Assembly (NCBI GenBank): GCA_946811185.2
Contig: OX328101.1
Location: forward strand, 29,868,122 to 29,932,121
Direction: 5' to 3'
Length of the DNA: 64,000 nt
Origin: Hippopus hippopus
Taxonomy: Eukaryota; Mollusca; Bivalvia; Cardiida; Cardiidae
Of this stretch, positions 55,801 through 64,000 are shown piece by piece. How positions within the stretch are numbered: position 1 is the stretch's first letter; the number at the start of each line of letters is the position of its first letter. Under the pieces are notes generated by a model. It was not told the origin of the DNA, ran no database searches, and saw only the letters and a list, made by a program, of their open reading frames with translations. The position numbers and the translations under genes were made by a program.

Positions 55801-56409
55801 TTCACTCCTTGAGAAACAAAGAATGGTTTGGAGGAAAATTATGGTGTTTCTGTCTTCTGCAAACAGTGAAATTCAAGGTTTAGACACAAATTTGCCGTCT
55901 TATTTTGGAAATTCACTGTCCACTATTGTATATTGAGATAATCCAGTCAAAATAGCTTTGACTTTGCAAAATTTTGGTCTAATTTTATTATTTCCTGGCT
56001 AGGAAAGAGTATTTGGGATTTTTTTGGCACTGCAAGTATATGATCTGATGGATCTATAATTATCTGATGTGAAGACTTGCTTGGTATAATGCACCATAGA
56101 ACTGCATTAAGCCCCCTTTTTCCAGAGCATGGCTCATATGTATTATTAACGATAGTACTCTGATCAAGCACTGATAAAACCAGTAGTGCTTATGTCTGTT
56201 TATCTACTAGAAAAAGTCTACTCCATTTTACAGCATTCTAAATTTTAAAGGTTAAATTATGTGTTCGTTATTTGTTACTCCTTTGCTACAAGGCAAAACT
56301 GATATCTGCCTTATGAGACAGTATTGTCTGCCTCACTTACACCTTCAGTTCTCAGTTCTAATGTTATAACCATGCAAGGGCACATAGCAGGTAGGCATCT
56401 GTAACCATT
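55801..56409. other. EED upstream intron or flank
   Basis: About 56045-56145 is a piece of family D (GACTTGCTTGGTATAATGCA). The rest contains no exon-like sequence; I looked in particular for the missing EED blades and did not find them. Confidence 0.5.
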
Positions 56410-57245
56410 ATTCAACTCCTTACCATACAATCCCATCTTTTAACAACCCTAAGAAGGAAGCCTTTTGGAAACATTGTGGGAAAAGGAGAAAATACTGGTA
56501 ACCAGCATTTTCTCCATTTCCCACAATGTTTTCTACCCTTCAAAAAACAAATTTCAATTTTTGAATCGCATTCTGTACTGTCGTTTAGACTACCACAGTC
56601 TAAGTTTGTGTCATTTGGAAAAGAGTTTACTCTTTACCAAAGTATAAAATTTTATACTTGTCCAGAATGAAAGCAGCTGTAGACAGTAAATATGGGTCAA
56701 ACTATAGGATTTTGCTTTCATTGGGCAGAAAGCATCTTGGGAAAAGAAGAAAACGCTGTTGACCAACATTTTCTGTTTTTTCCACAATGTTTGCAAAAAT
56801 AATTTTCATCAGGGTTGTTATACCTTTACCACACAATCCCAAGTTTTAACGACCCTGAAATAGAAGGCTTCTGGAAACATTTTGGTAACTCGGCATTTTC
56901 TCCTTTTCCAACAATTTTTCTACTGTTCAAAGACAATCCCATCATTTAACTCTTTCCCAAACGATTAAATTTTAGACCAGTCCAAATTTAAAGCTTTTGA
57001 AGACGACAAAATAATTGTGAATGTAAAATTGAAATTTGTTTTGGAAAGGGTAGAAAACATTGTGGGAAAAGGAGAAAATGCTGGTTACCAGCATTTTCTC
57101 CTTTTCCCACGATGTTTTCAAAAGGCTTCTTTCTCAAGGTCGTTAAAAGTCGGGATTGTGTGGTAAAGGGTTACGCCACACTGACTTTGTTGTCTGCAAA
57201 TACTTTCAATTTGGGCAAATCTAAAATTTTATTGTGGTAAAGTGT
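56410..57245. repeat. Chain of five MITE A copies
   Basis: About 56410-56630 (F), 56630-56822 (R), 56822-56949 (F, deleted), 56946-57172 (R, perfect hairpin 57055-57115) and 57173-57245 (F, right part only). Junctions read GTTTACTC, GTTATACC, TTTAACTC (a true TTAA, 56946-56949) and GGTTACGC, so most shared TTAAs have since mutated. The orientation alternates. Confidence 0.82.
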
Positions 57246-57361
57246 CAAAACAAAGAAATCTGTGATAAAAGGTTTACCAGCTCACCAACCAGCCATAGTT
57301 TTTGGCAGAACAGGTATGATAAGAATTATTATGTTTTGGTCTGGTCACTTTAGAAGCACCC

Positions 57362-57652
57362 AGCCCATATAGCTCAGTCAGTAGGTTCAGAACAGAGAGT
57401 CACTGATCCAATCCCCAGCTCGGCCAATTTCTTTCCAAAGATTGATGATAGCCATTGCAACAGGATTCATTCCTGTCTCTCAGTTGACCATTGTTTTGAC
57501 AATGGTTACCGGTATGTGGGAAAGCAGCCAGTGGCTTGGAAAGAATATTGTGCAGAGTACTGGTCACGGAAACTCCAGGGCAGCATGGATAGATGCACTG
57601 GCTGCTGTGATATTACTGAAATAATGTTGAAAAACAACATACAATCAATCAC
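57362..57652 (+). mobile_element. tRNA-derived SINE
   Basis: Head GCCCATATAGCTCAGTCAGT (A box) and GTCACTGATCCAATCCCCAG (B-box position, mutated). The body is the shared one (TTGATGATAGCCATTGCAAC, GTGGGAAAGCAGCCAGTGGC, GCACTGGCTGCTGTGATATT) and ends CAACATACAATCAATCA. Confidence 0.85.
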
Positions 57653-57671
57653 TTTAGAAGCAGGATTTTCT

Positions 57672-58446
57672 CTTTTTCTCTTTACCAAAAAACAAAATTT
57701 TAGACTTTTCCATATTGAAAGTAATAATTTTGCAAGTGATAAATGGAACACTATGGAAATGATGGATTTATTTCTGAATGGGTAAAAAACATTGCATTTG
57801 TATAATCTTCTTTCATAGTGGAAATATTGGTGTGCATCAGTTTTATCCCTTCTTTTCTTCTAAGTGGACCGGTGACCCTTCTGGAGATAAATTCTGGTAT
57901 GTACAACAGAATATCCGTATTAACATCCATATTTACCCCATTTAATCATAAAAGTTCAATCTTTATAATAAGAATTAAAGCTGCTAAAAGCATTATTGCA
58001 AAAAGATAAAATGCTAGTTACCAGCATGTTCTCCTTTTCACACAATGCTTGTTATCACTTTCTCATCCCTTTAGCCACATTTAATTTGCCCTCAACAAAA
58101 CAAATGAGCCATGCACTCGTAAAAAAGGGGCTTAATGCATCTCCATGATGCATGATACCAAGCAAGTCATCACATGATTATGGACATACTTAATGTAGTT
58201 CAAATGATAGAATTTGAGTCTGAAAGATTATAAAACTGTGTAAAAAAAATTTATCTTTTCTATTTGTTGTCTTTACCAGAAAACAAAATTTTAGACTTGT
58301 CTGTATTGAAAGCAATTGCAGAAAACAACTGTGACTCAAAAAAGGGTATTTTCCTAGTTCCCAGCATTTTCTCCTTTTCCTACAATATTTCCATAAGCCT
58401 TCTTTTCAATGGTGGTTCAAACACAGGATTGTTTGGTAAAGGGTTG
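57672..58446. repeat. Three decayed MITE A copies and a family D piece
   Basis: About 57672-57795 (left part, R), about 57965-58085 (hairpin and right part) and about 58270-58446 (R, one hairpin arm lost). A minus family D fragment lies at about 58095-58190 (GGGCTTAATGCATCTCCATG). Confidence 0.65.
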
Positions 58447-58798
58447 AAAGTGTTTTATGTCCCTTTCAACATTATTTCAGTCATATCATTGTGATAGCTT
58501 ACTTAGTCATGTGTTTCCTTGGTTTTACTAGTATAAAACTGGGGTTCAGAAGTGTCACACCAAAGGACAATTAACCCTTTACCAGATGACAAAATTTTAG
58601 CCTTGTCCAAATTGAAAGCATGTGCAGACAACAATTTCAATGTGGCCCAAATGGAGCAATTTTCTTTTATAGGGTAGAAAACATTGTGGAAAAAGGAGAA
58701 AATGCTGGTTACCAGCATTTTCTCCTTTTCCCACAATGTTTTCAAAAGGCTTCTTTCTCAGGGTTGTTAAAAGTCGGGATTGTGTGGTAAAAGGTTAA
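58447..58798. repeat. SINE tail fragment and a MITE A copy
   Basis: 58447-58560 is a headless SINE piece of the 42015 type (TTTCAACATTATTTCAGTC, ATCATTGTGATAGC). 58571-58798 is a 228 bp R copy of MITE A, TTAA both sides, hairpin 58680-58742 perfect apart from one base. Confidence 0.85.
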
Positions 58799-59040
58799 GA
58801 AAACATCAAGTGCTACATGAAGGGATCCAACCCTGTGTCACCAGATTGCACATGTAACACCTTTATCAAGTTTCAAATCATGTCTACAACAGAAGCACGC
58901 TTAACCATAAAGTATAAGAAAGATATTTTAATCAGCGATATATAGGTCATAAAGTAAATTGAATATGCCATATATTTAAAGTATATACATATAATATGTT
59001 GAAAAATATACAGTACCTTTTCCTCACATGGCAAGCCCTT

Positions 59041-59330
59041 TTAACCCTTTACCTAACAATCCTGTGTTCTAACAACCCTGACCAAGAAGGATTTTGAATA
59101 TATTATTGGCAAAAGAGAAAATACTAGATAACAGCATTTTCTCCTTTTCCCACAATGTTTTCCATCATTCTAAGGACAAATTTCATTATTTGTGACATAT
59201 TTTACTTTCGTCTTTAACCCCTTTCCACACAACTAAATTTTAGACTTGTCCAAAAGCATGTTCCCTTTGAATAGGACACCGCTAGCTATAGTGACATACC
59301 TGAAATACTGTTAAAAACTGTTTGCCTAGC
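59041..59330. repeat. Two MITE A copies sharing one TTAA
   Basis: 59041-59217 (F, internally shortened; right part deleted) and 59214-about 59265 (R, only the left end, ACTAAATTTTAGACTTGTCC). Shared TTAA 59214-59217. Confidence 0.75.
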
Positions 59331-59852
59331 CCAGTAGCGCAGCCAGTAGCATACAGTACTAAAGAACAGGGTGCCCATGGTTGTGAGGTAGAGGGTCAGC
59401 CTCTTAACCATACGGTCCTGAGTTCATTACCCATGGACAGGTGTCAACTTTTGGACTGTTCATTGGCCCACATGTTAGGCGCAAGTACTGGTGTAGTTTC
59501 TAGGAAGCAGAATCGAGAGAGATAAGTATTAGTTGCAAAAATCTGTTTCTCAATCGATGTAAAATAAATATGTTTAAACCTTAAAAACAGGGGTCACTGG
59601 TTTCAATCCCCAGCTCAGCCAGTTTCTTTCCAAGGATTGATGAGTCGTTACGACAGGATTCACTCATCTCTCACTGCTGACCACTGTTTGGTTATGTGAT
59701 GATGGTTATGTGAGAAAGCAGTCAGTGGCTTGGGAAGAATAGTGTGTAAATTACTGGCCCAAGAAACTTCAGGAGAGCATGGATAGGTGCACTGGCAAAA
59801 GAAATATAACTTAAAAAATGTTGAAATGGTGTTAAACACCATACAATCAATG
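59322..59852 (+). mobile_element. SINE split by about 180 bp
   Basis: The head starts at 59322 (GCCTAGCCCAGTAGCGCAGC) and a B-box-like GGGTCACTGGTTTCAATCCC resumes at 59590. The body runs to CACCATACAATCAATGG at 59852. The segment between (59380-59580) is unrelated, so this is either an insertion or two head fragments. Confidence 0.65.
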
Positions 59853-59867
59853 GAAACTTTTTACTGT

Positions 59868-60080
59868 TAACCGTTTACCAGACTGTCCAAATCATTTTAT
59901 GACCCTAAGGCAGAAGGTTAGAAAACATCATGCAAAAAAGGTGAAAATACTTGTAGCCAAGATTTCCTCCTTTTTAACATAATATTTTCAATCCTCTCAA
60001 AACATTTAATTGCTGTTGACAATTGTTTTCAATCTGCACACAAACAAAATGTCTTCTAGTAAGGAGTTGAATAGACATCA
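59868..60080. repeat. MITE family A, decayed copy
   Basis: Left end TTAACCGTTTACCAGACTGT; decayed hairpin 59925-59990; right end TCTTCTAGTAAGGAGTTGA. Confidence 0.65.
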
Positions 60081-60093
60081 TTCTTCACATACT

Positions 60094-60307
60094 TTAACCC
60101 TTAGCCTGCTAAATAAGTGAAATGAAACTTTCAAACCGATGGTTAAAGCCTACTTGCTGCTATTTCACGGGTGTTTTTTAGGGGTAGAGATATCTCCTAA
60201 TGGAACAGTGCAGATCCAAGATCAGACTGCATGTTCTGTGCAGTCTGATCTTGATCTACACAGTCCGCAAAAGGTCAGTGAGTTGTGCTTAGCAGCCTAA
60301 GGGTTAA
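60094..60307. repeat. MITE family B, complete 214 bp copy
   Basis: Ends TTAACCCTTAGCCTGCTAA and TTAGCAGCCTAAGGGTTAA are exact inverses apart from one base, with TTAA at 60094-60097 and 60304-60307. The central hairpin at about 60207-60262 pairs GATCCAAGATCAGACTGCA with TGCAGTCTGATCTTGATC. It is the reference copy for family B. A further, headless B hairpin lies at about 60540-60625. Confidence 0.92.
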
Positions 60308-60648
60308 CTACTCTCTTCAGGCATTTTTTGCAAAAATGTGTGAGTTGTAATGTCTCTCCTGTAGATAAAAATTGAAAACCTTGTGGTGGAGTAGGAGGAA
60401 TTGGTCTTAAAAGTGGAACTTTTTTCCCTTTAACATTTTCAAAAAAAGTTATTGTAACCCTCAGAGCTCGAATAAACCAATAGCAATTTTATCCTAGAAA
60501 TACAACCCAAATTATTGCAATTTCATGTTTTTGGTCTACGCTGTAGCACCAAAGCAGACAGTGTAAATGAAAGATCAGGCTGCATGTTTTGTACAGCCTG
60601 AGCTTGATCTACACTGGCTACAAGGGCAACTATAGTAGTGATAGGCGC
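60308..60648. other. Gene-free stretch
   Basis: A decayed half MITE A (AACCTTGTGGTGGAG) at about 60375 and a diverged family B hairpin at about 60540-60625 (GCACCAAAGCAGACAGTGTA). No gene. Confidence 0.5.
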
Positions 60649-61128
60649 TTTAACACTCTACCACACAATCCCGAGTTTTAACTACCCTGAAGAAGAAGCC
60701 TTTTGAAATTATTGTGGGAAAAGGAGAAAATGCTGGTAACCAGCATTTTCTCCTTTTTTCCACAATGTTTTATAACCTATCAAGGACTACTTTCGTCATT
60801 TGAGCCAACTATAATTTGTCATCTGCAAATGCTTTCAATTTGGACATGTCCAAAATTTTGTTGTTTGGTAAAGAGGTAAGGGTTAAACCTCTGTTTATGT
60901 TAACTCTACAGCAAATATAATCCCATGTTTTCAGGATAATGAGGAAGAACACCTTTAAAAAAATGTAGGAAAAAAAGAAGATGCTGTTGATCAGCATTTT
61001 CTCTTTTTTCCACAATGTTTCCTGCACATCCACTGACAAAAACTATCATTTGAGCACATTTAATTTGACAAGCAAAATATTTTCAACAATGGAGAAGACC
61101 AAAATTTTGTTGTCTGGTATAGAGTTTA
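60649..61128. repeat. Two MITE A copies 3' of the LRR gene
   Basis: 60649-60886 (F, TTAA 60649-60652, hairpin 60710-60774) and 60900-61128 (F, TTAA 60900-60903, hairpin 60958-61018, right end GTCTGGTATAGAGTTTAC). They lie 230 bp beyond the stop codon of the next gene and may be in its 3' UTR. Confidence 0.85.
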
Positions 61129-61356
61129 CTAGATCTATTTATCTATATTTTTACAAAGATGTTTTTAAATCTAATTTGGGCTTCAATTTTGTTTCCATAC
61201 AACTCAATTCTGAAAATATGACAAAAATGTAAGCCTATATAATTACTCTTTTTCAGCATTCTTCACATTATTTCGGTCATAACAAAGGACCACATCAAAA
61301 GTCAATAACCTGCTAGATAAGAAGACGATAATGAACATTCATAGACTTTAATGTTT

Positions 61357-64000
61357 CTATAACCACTGACTAAGCTGCAGAGTTCCATTATTTGACAGTG
61401 AATGACCTCTTGATTTAGAATGCACTTCTGTACCATTCTTAACTCTATCATTAATAAGTTCAGTGCCATGTATTGAAGCGACAGTATGTTTCACATTGGG
61501 TGACCTTGACCTAGTTGGCACTCTTTCCTCCATATCAGATGCATGGCTTTCAATTGTTCTAGTATCAACAACAGCTCTGCCACGACCTCCAACAATTGTG
61601 TGGTATCCATGTGGAATTTCTTCACTGTTTCTGTGTCTGTCTTTTACATAATCTCTGGATATCCTCCTACGTTCATAGTTATAGCCTACTGGTACCCTTG
61701 AAGAGCTGGTGTTTCTAGGGATGTCAACCATGCTGTGTGTCCACCCCTGGTGGCCATCACGAATATGATCAACATGGTATATAGGTATTCTTGTATAACC
61801 CCTGCTGTATCTGTCAGCGTACCGAGGAAGATTATTGATGTATCTGACAACATCTGGCATACTTTTGGAGCCTCGTAAGGAGACAAGACGTACCAAATCT
61901 CTGTTCCCTTTAGATCGTCTCCTTTCTCTCTGTCTCTCTTCATGACTACCCTCATCCTTTGTCACACGTTTTTTTCTGACATCTTTTTTTATTTCCTTAT
62001 CAACATATTCAAGCATCTTCTTTACTTTCTCACTGTGTTTACAATTACCATTTGCAAATTGAACACCTTTGTTGTCTTTTTTTCCTTTGCTTGGTTTCCC
62101 TTTATGCCTCTTCCTGTTGTCAAGTTTTTTTCTGGATTTCTGTGATTTTTTGCCTACTTTTTTCTTGTCTTTAGTATGATTTTCAATCTGTCCAACATGA
62201 CCATTCATCATCAACGGATTTTCAAACTCAACCCCAATGAGGGTATCTGACTGGTTGTTTTCTAGATATTTTGCTCTAAGCTTTGCAATGTAGTCTCCAT
62301 TTTGGTTTTTACTTTTAACTGTTCCATTCATACTCAACTTTTCATGTGCGATCAGATCTACAGTCTGTGTGTCTGAAATAATGAGTTTCTTATTTCTGTA
62401 TCTTTTGACTAGAAAACAAACTAAAGCAATAACAACAGCAATCAGAATAGCAGAAGCCCCTGTTGATGAGATAACCATGACATAAAACAAGTATCTGTCA
62501 CATTCAAACATTTTAGTTGAATAATTCATCAAGGTTTGACTGCCACGCATTCGAGGCAACTGACAAATGTAACCATAGTTTTCTTGGCCTCTGATTTCAA
62601 CGGTTGTAGTCCGGACCCAGTTCTGTAAGGGTAAATTGCCACAGCTACAGTCAAATGGATTTCTTGAAAAATCTAGCATCTCCAGTTTGGGTAATGATGA
62701 GAAGATTCTAGGAGACATAACTTTGATTTTATTGTGAGAAAGTTTGATTTGCTTCAGTTCATAGTTGTTTGAAAATGGTAAAGGGATATAATGGAAGTCT
62801 GAAAAATTGTTCTCACTTAAATCAATCACCTTTAGATTCTCCAAGGGAGCTAACACTGTTGCAAGTGACAAAACTGCTGTTAGATTATTTCCTTTCAGTT
62901 CTAATACAGTTAAATTTGTAAGATGAGAGAACATCTCTACATCAATGTTAGAAATAAGATTTCCATTCAAGTTTAGACTTTTCAACTTATTTTGGTTATA
63001 AAATGCTAAAGGCTGTAGACTAGTAATTCTATTATAACCCAAATTAACATTTACAATTCCATGCCATCCATAATTCTGCACTGTTACCAGTTCATTGTGA
63101 GACAAATCCAAATGTTTAGGACTGTATGGTACAAACGCTCTATCACTAACACTACTGATTAAATTTCCATGAAAATTAGCTCTGTAAATATCTCTGGAAC
63201 TTCGAAACATAAAGGCATTAATGGCTGTGAGTTTATTTCTGCTAACATCAAATTCTACCAACTTCTGTAAACCTGACAAAACTTCACCATTGTTGACTTT
63301 CTGTATCAGATTGCTAGATAGATCAACATGTTTTAACTTGGACAACTGAGAAGGGATATGAAAAGTTAAAAACTTATTGTATGAAACATCTAGGTATTCT
63401 AGATTCGGTGCACTTGATAAATGTAACTTTTGATATTCAGTTAAGACATTATTAGATAGCTTCAAAGTTTTCATGTTTCTTACACAGTTTTGGAATGTCA
63501 ATGCAATAGTCAAAATTGAATTATGGGACATATCCAGCATTTCCAAATTATGCATACTTGCAGTCCAGTCACCTATTGTTGTCAACTGGTTATGACTCAA
63601 GTCTAAAACCTTCAGATTTAAGTAGGTAAGGGTAAAATCATCTATCTCTGTAAATCCATTCCCGGAGAGATACAAGGCTTGCACAGATAATGGTCCCAAA
63701 TTATCCACATTCAGATCTGTTGTATTTACTTTATATGACAAATCTGTGCTGGAAAGGTCAAGTGATCTCAAATTCACTTTTCTTATGGCCTCTAGATATG
63801 CAGTGATATTATCTAATTCCAAATGGATATTATTCCTCAATCCAAGATGTTCAATATTTCCCAGGGATTCAATAACTTCTGGTTCAATCACTTTTAAATT
63901 ACAAGAAGATAAATTCAGATGTTTGCCTACTCTGGCATCCCATTTTTCTGCAGGAACAAAGTCATCAGCTGAGATCCTTTCAATGTTATTTCCAGAGAAA
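61357..64000 (-). CDS. LRR single-pass membrane protein, 5' end outside window
   Basis: One uninterrupted frame from 64000 to the stop at 61357, 880 codons, still open at the window edge, so the signal peptide and first repeats are missing. A run of about 18 leucine-rich repeats (for example LKVLDLSHNQLTTIGDW, LEYLDVSYNKFLTF, LKSLNLNGNLISNI) ends in an LRRCT cap, NPFDCSCGNLPLQNWV to YICQLPRM and FECD. A membrane helix follows, SSTGASAILIAVVIALVCFL, then basic KRYRNKKL. The cytoplasmic tail of about 340 residues has a lysine-rich block (KKVGKKSQKSRKKLDNRKRH, about 62090-62170) and then arginine- and serine-rich sequence, but no TIR, immunoglobulin or kinase domain. It fits the broad LRR transmembrane group (adhesion or receptor roles); it is not a Toll receptor. 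I cannot name an orthologue. There are no introns in 2.6 kb. Confidence 0.92.
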   Translation of the reverse strand, partial: FSGNNIERISADDFVPAEKWDARVGKHLNLSSCNLKVIEPEVIESLGNIEHLGLRNNIHLELDNITAYLEAIRKVNLRSLDLSSTDLSYKVNTTDLNVDNLGPLSVQALYLSGNGFTEIDDFTLTYLNLKVLDLSHNQLTTIGDWTASMHNLEMLDMSHNSILTIALTFQNCVRNMKTLKLSNNVLTEYQKLHLSSAPNLEYLDVSYNKFLTFHIPSQLSKLKHVDLSSNLIQKVNNGEVLSGLQKLVEFDVSRNKLTAINAFMFRSSRDIYRANFHGNLISSVSDRAFVPYSPKHLDLSHNELVTVQNYGWHGIVNVNLGYNRITSLQPLAFYNQNKLKSLNLNGNLISNIDVEMFSHLTNLTVLELKGNNLTAVLSLATVLAPLENLKVIDLSENNFSDFHYIPLPFSNNYELKQIKLSHNKIKVMSPRIFSSLPKLEMLDFSRNPFDCSCGNLPLQNWVRTTTVEIRGQENYGYICQLPRMRGSQTLMNYSTKMFECDRYLFYVMVISSTGASAILIAVVIALVCFLVKRYRNKKLIISDTQTVDLIAHEKLSMNGTVKSKNQNGDYIAKLRAKYLENNQSDTLIGVEFENPLMMNGHVGQIENHTKDKKKVGKKSQKSRKKLDNRKRHKGKPSKGKKDNKGVQFANGNCKHSEKVKKMLEYVDKEIKKDVRKKRVTKDEGSHEERQRERRRSKGNRDLVRLVSLRGSKSMPDVVRYINNLPRYADRYSRGYTRIPIYHVDHIRDGHQGWTHSMVDIPRNTSSSRVPVGYNYERRRISRDYVKDRHRNSEEIPHGYHTIVGGRGRAVVDTRTIESHASDMEERVPTRSRSPNVKHTVASIHGTELINDRVKNGTEVHSKSRGHSLSNNGTLQLSQWL

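Noticed and set aside
61357..64000. Toll-like receptor
   Set aside because: The ectodomain resembles Toll, but there is no TIR domain in the 340-residue tail.

Overview
The window is a piece of an animal nuclear genome, most likely a bivalve mollusc. Genes are split by GT-AG introns, about 60 recognisable repeat insertions fill the non-coding DNA, and several repeat types (long elements built on arrays of 145-165 bp units with hairpin ends, tRNA-headed SINEs) are of kinds well known from bivalves. I cannot name the species. No bacterial-type system, CRISPR array, rRNA or intact tRNA gene is visible.

Five protein-coding genes can be supported, all assembled by eye from split exons. (1) 2254-14241, minus: an AMN1 homologue, a cysteine-containing leucine-rich-repeat protein, in seven exons. 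(2) 28262-38317, plus: a GT32-type DXD glycosyltransferase with a membrane anchor, three coding exons found and the start exon missing. (3) 41137-45955, minus: a complete type-B carboxylesterase (cholinesterase-like), three exons, 584 residues. (4) 51893-55184, minus: only the last two exons of the Polycomb protein EED. (5) 61357-64000, minus: a leucine-rich-repeat, single-pass membrane protein in one long exon that stays open to the window edge. They look like unrelated neighbours, with no sign of a shared pathway. Two weaker coding candidates are at 1011-1160 and 17094-17516, both minus.

The rest is dominated by mobile DNA. A 229 bp MITE family (called A here) with TTAA ends and an almost perfect central hairpin of about 60 bp occurs roughly 55 times, intact or broken, often in end-to-end chains that share one TTAA. 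Families B (about 212 bp), C (about 175-200 bp) and D (about 270 bp) are further palindromic elements; B has the same TTAA-plus-central-hairpin design as A with unrelated sequence. Three long elements (25357-26900, 39832-41122, 53972-55034) share one architecture that fits the Helentron-associated or pearl/CvA type. There are two decayed Tc1-like transposons with TIRs and TA duplications, a mariner remnant, a LINE reverse-transcriptase remnant, more than a dozen tRNA-derived SINEs, a 1.57 kb fold-back element inside the glycosyltransferase gene, and a 2.2 kb array of about 60 bp repeats upstream of the carboxylesterase.

Layout: 0-14 kb AMN1 with introns full of MITEs; 14-28 kb gene-poor with LINE, CpG-rich block, Tc1 and SINEs; 28-38 kb glycosyltransferase; 39-46 kb carboxylesterase; 46-49.5 kb minisatellite; 49.5-61 kb EED 3' end and MITE chains; 61.3-64 kb LRR membrane protein.
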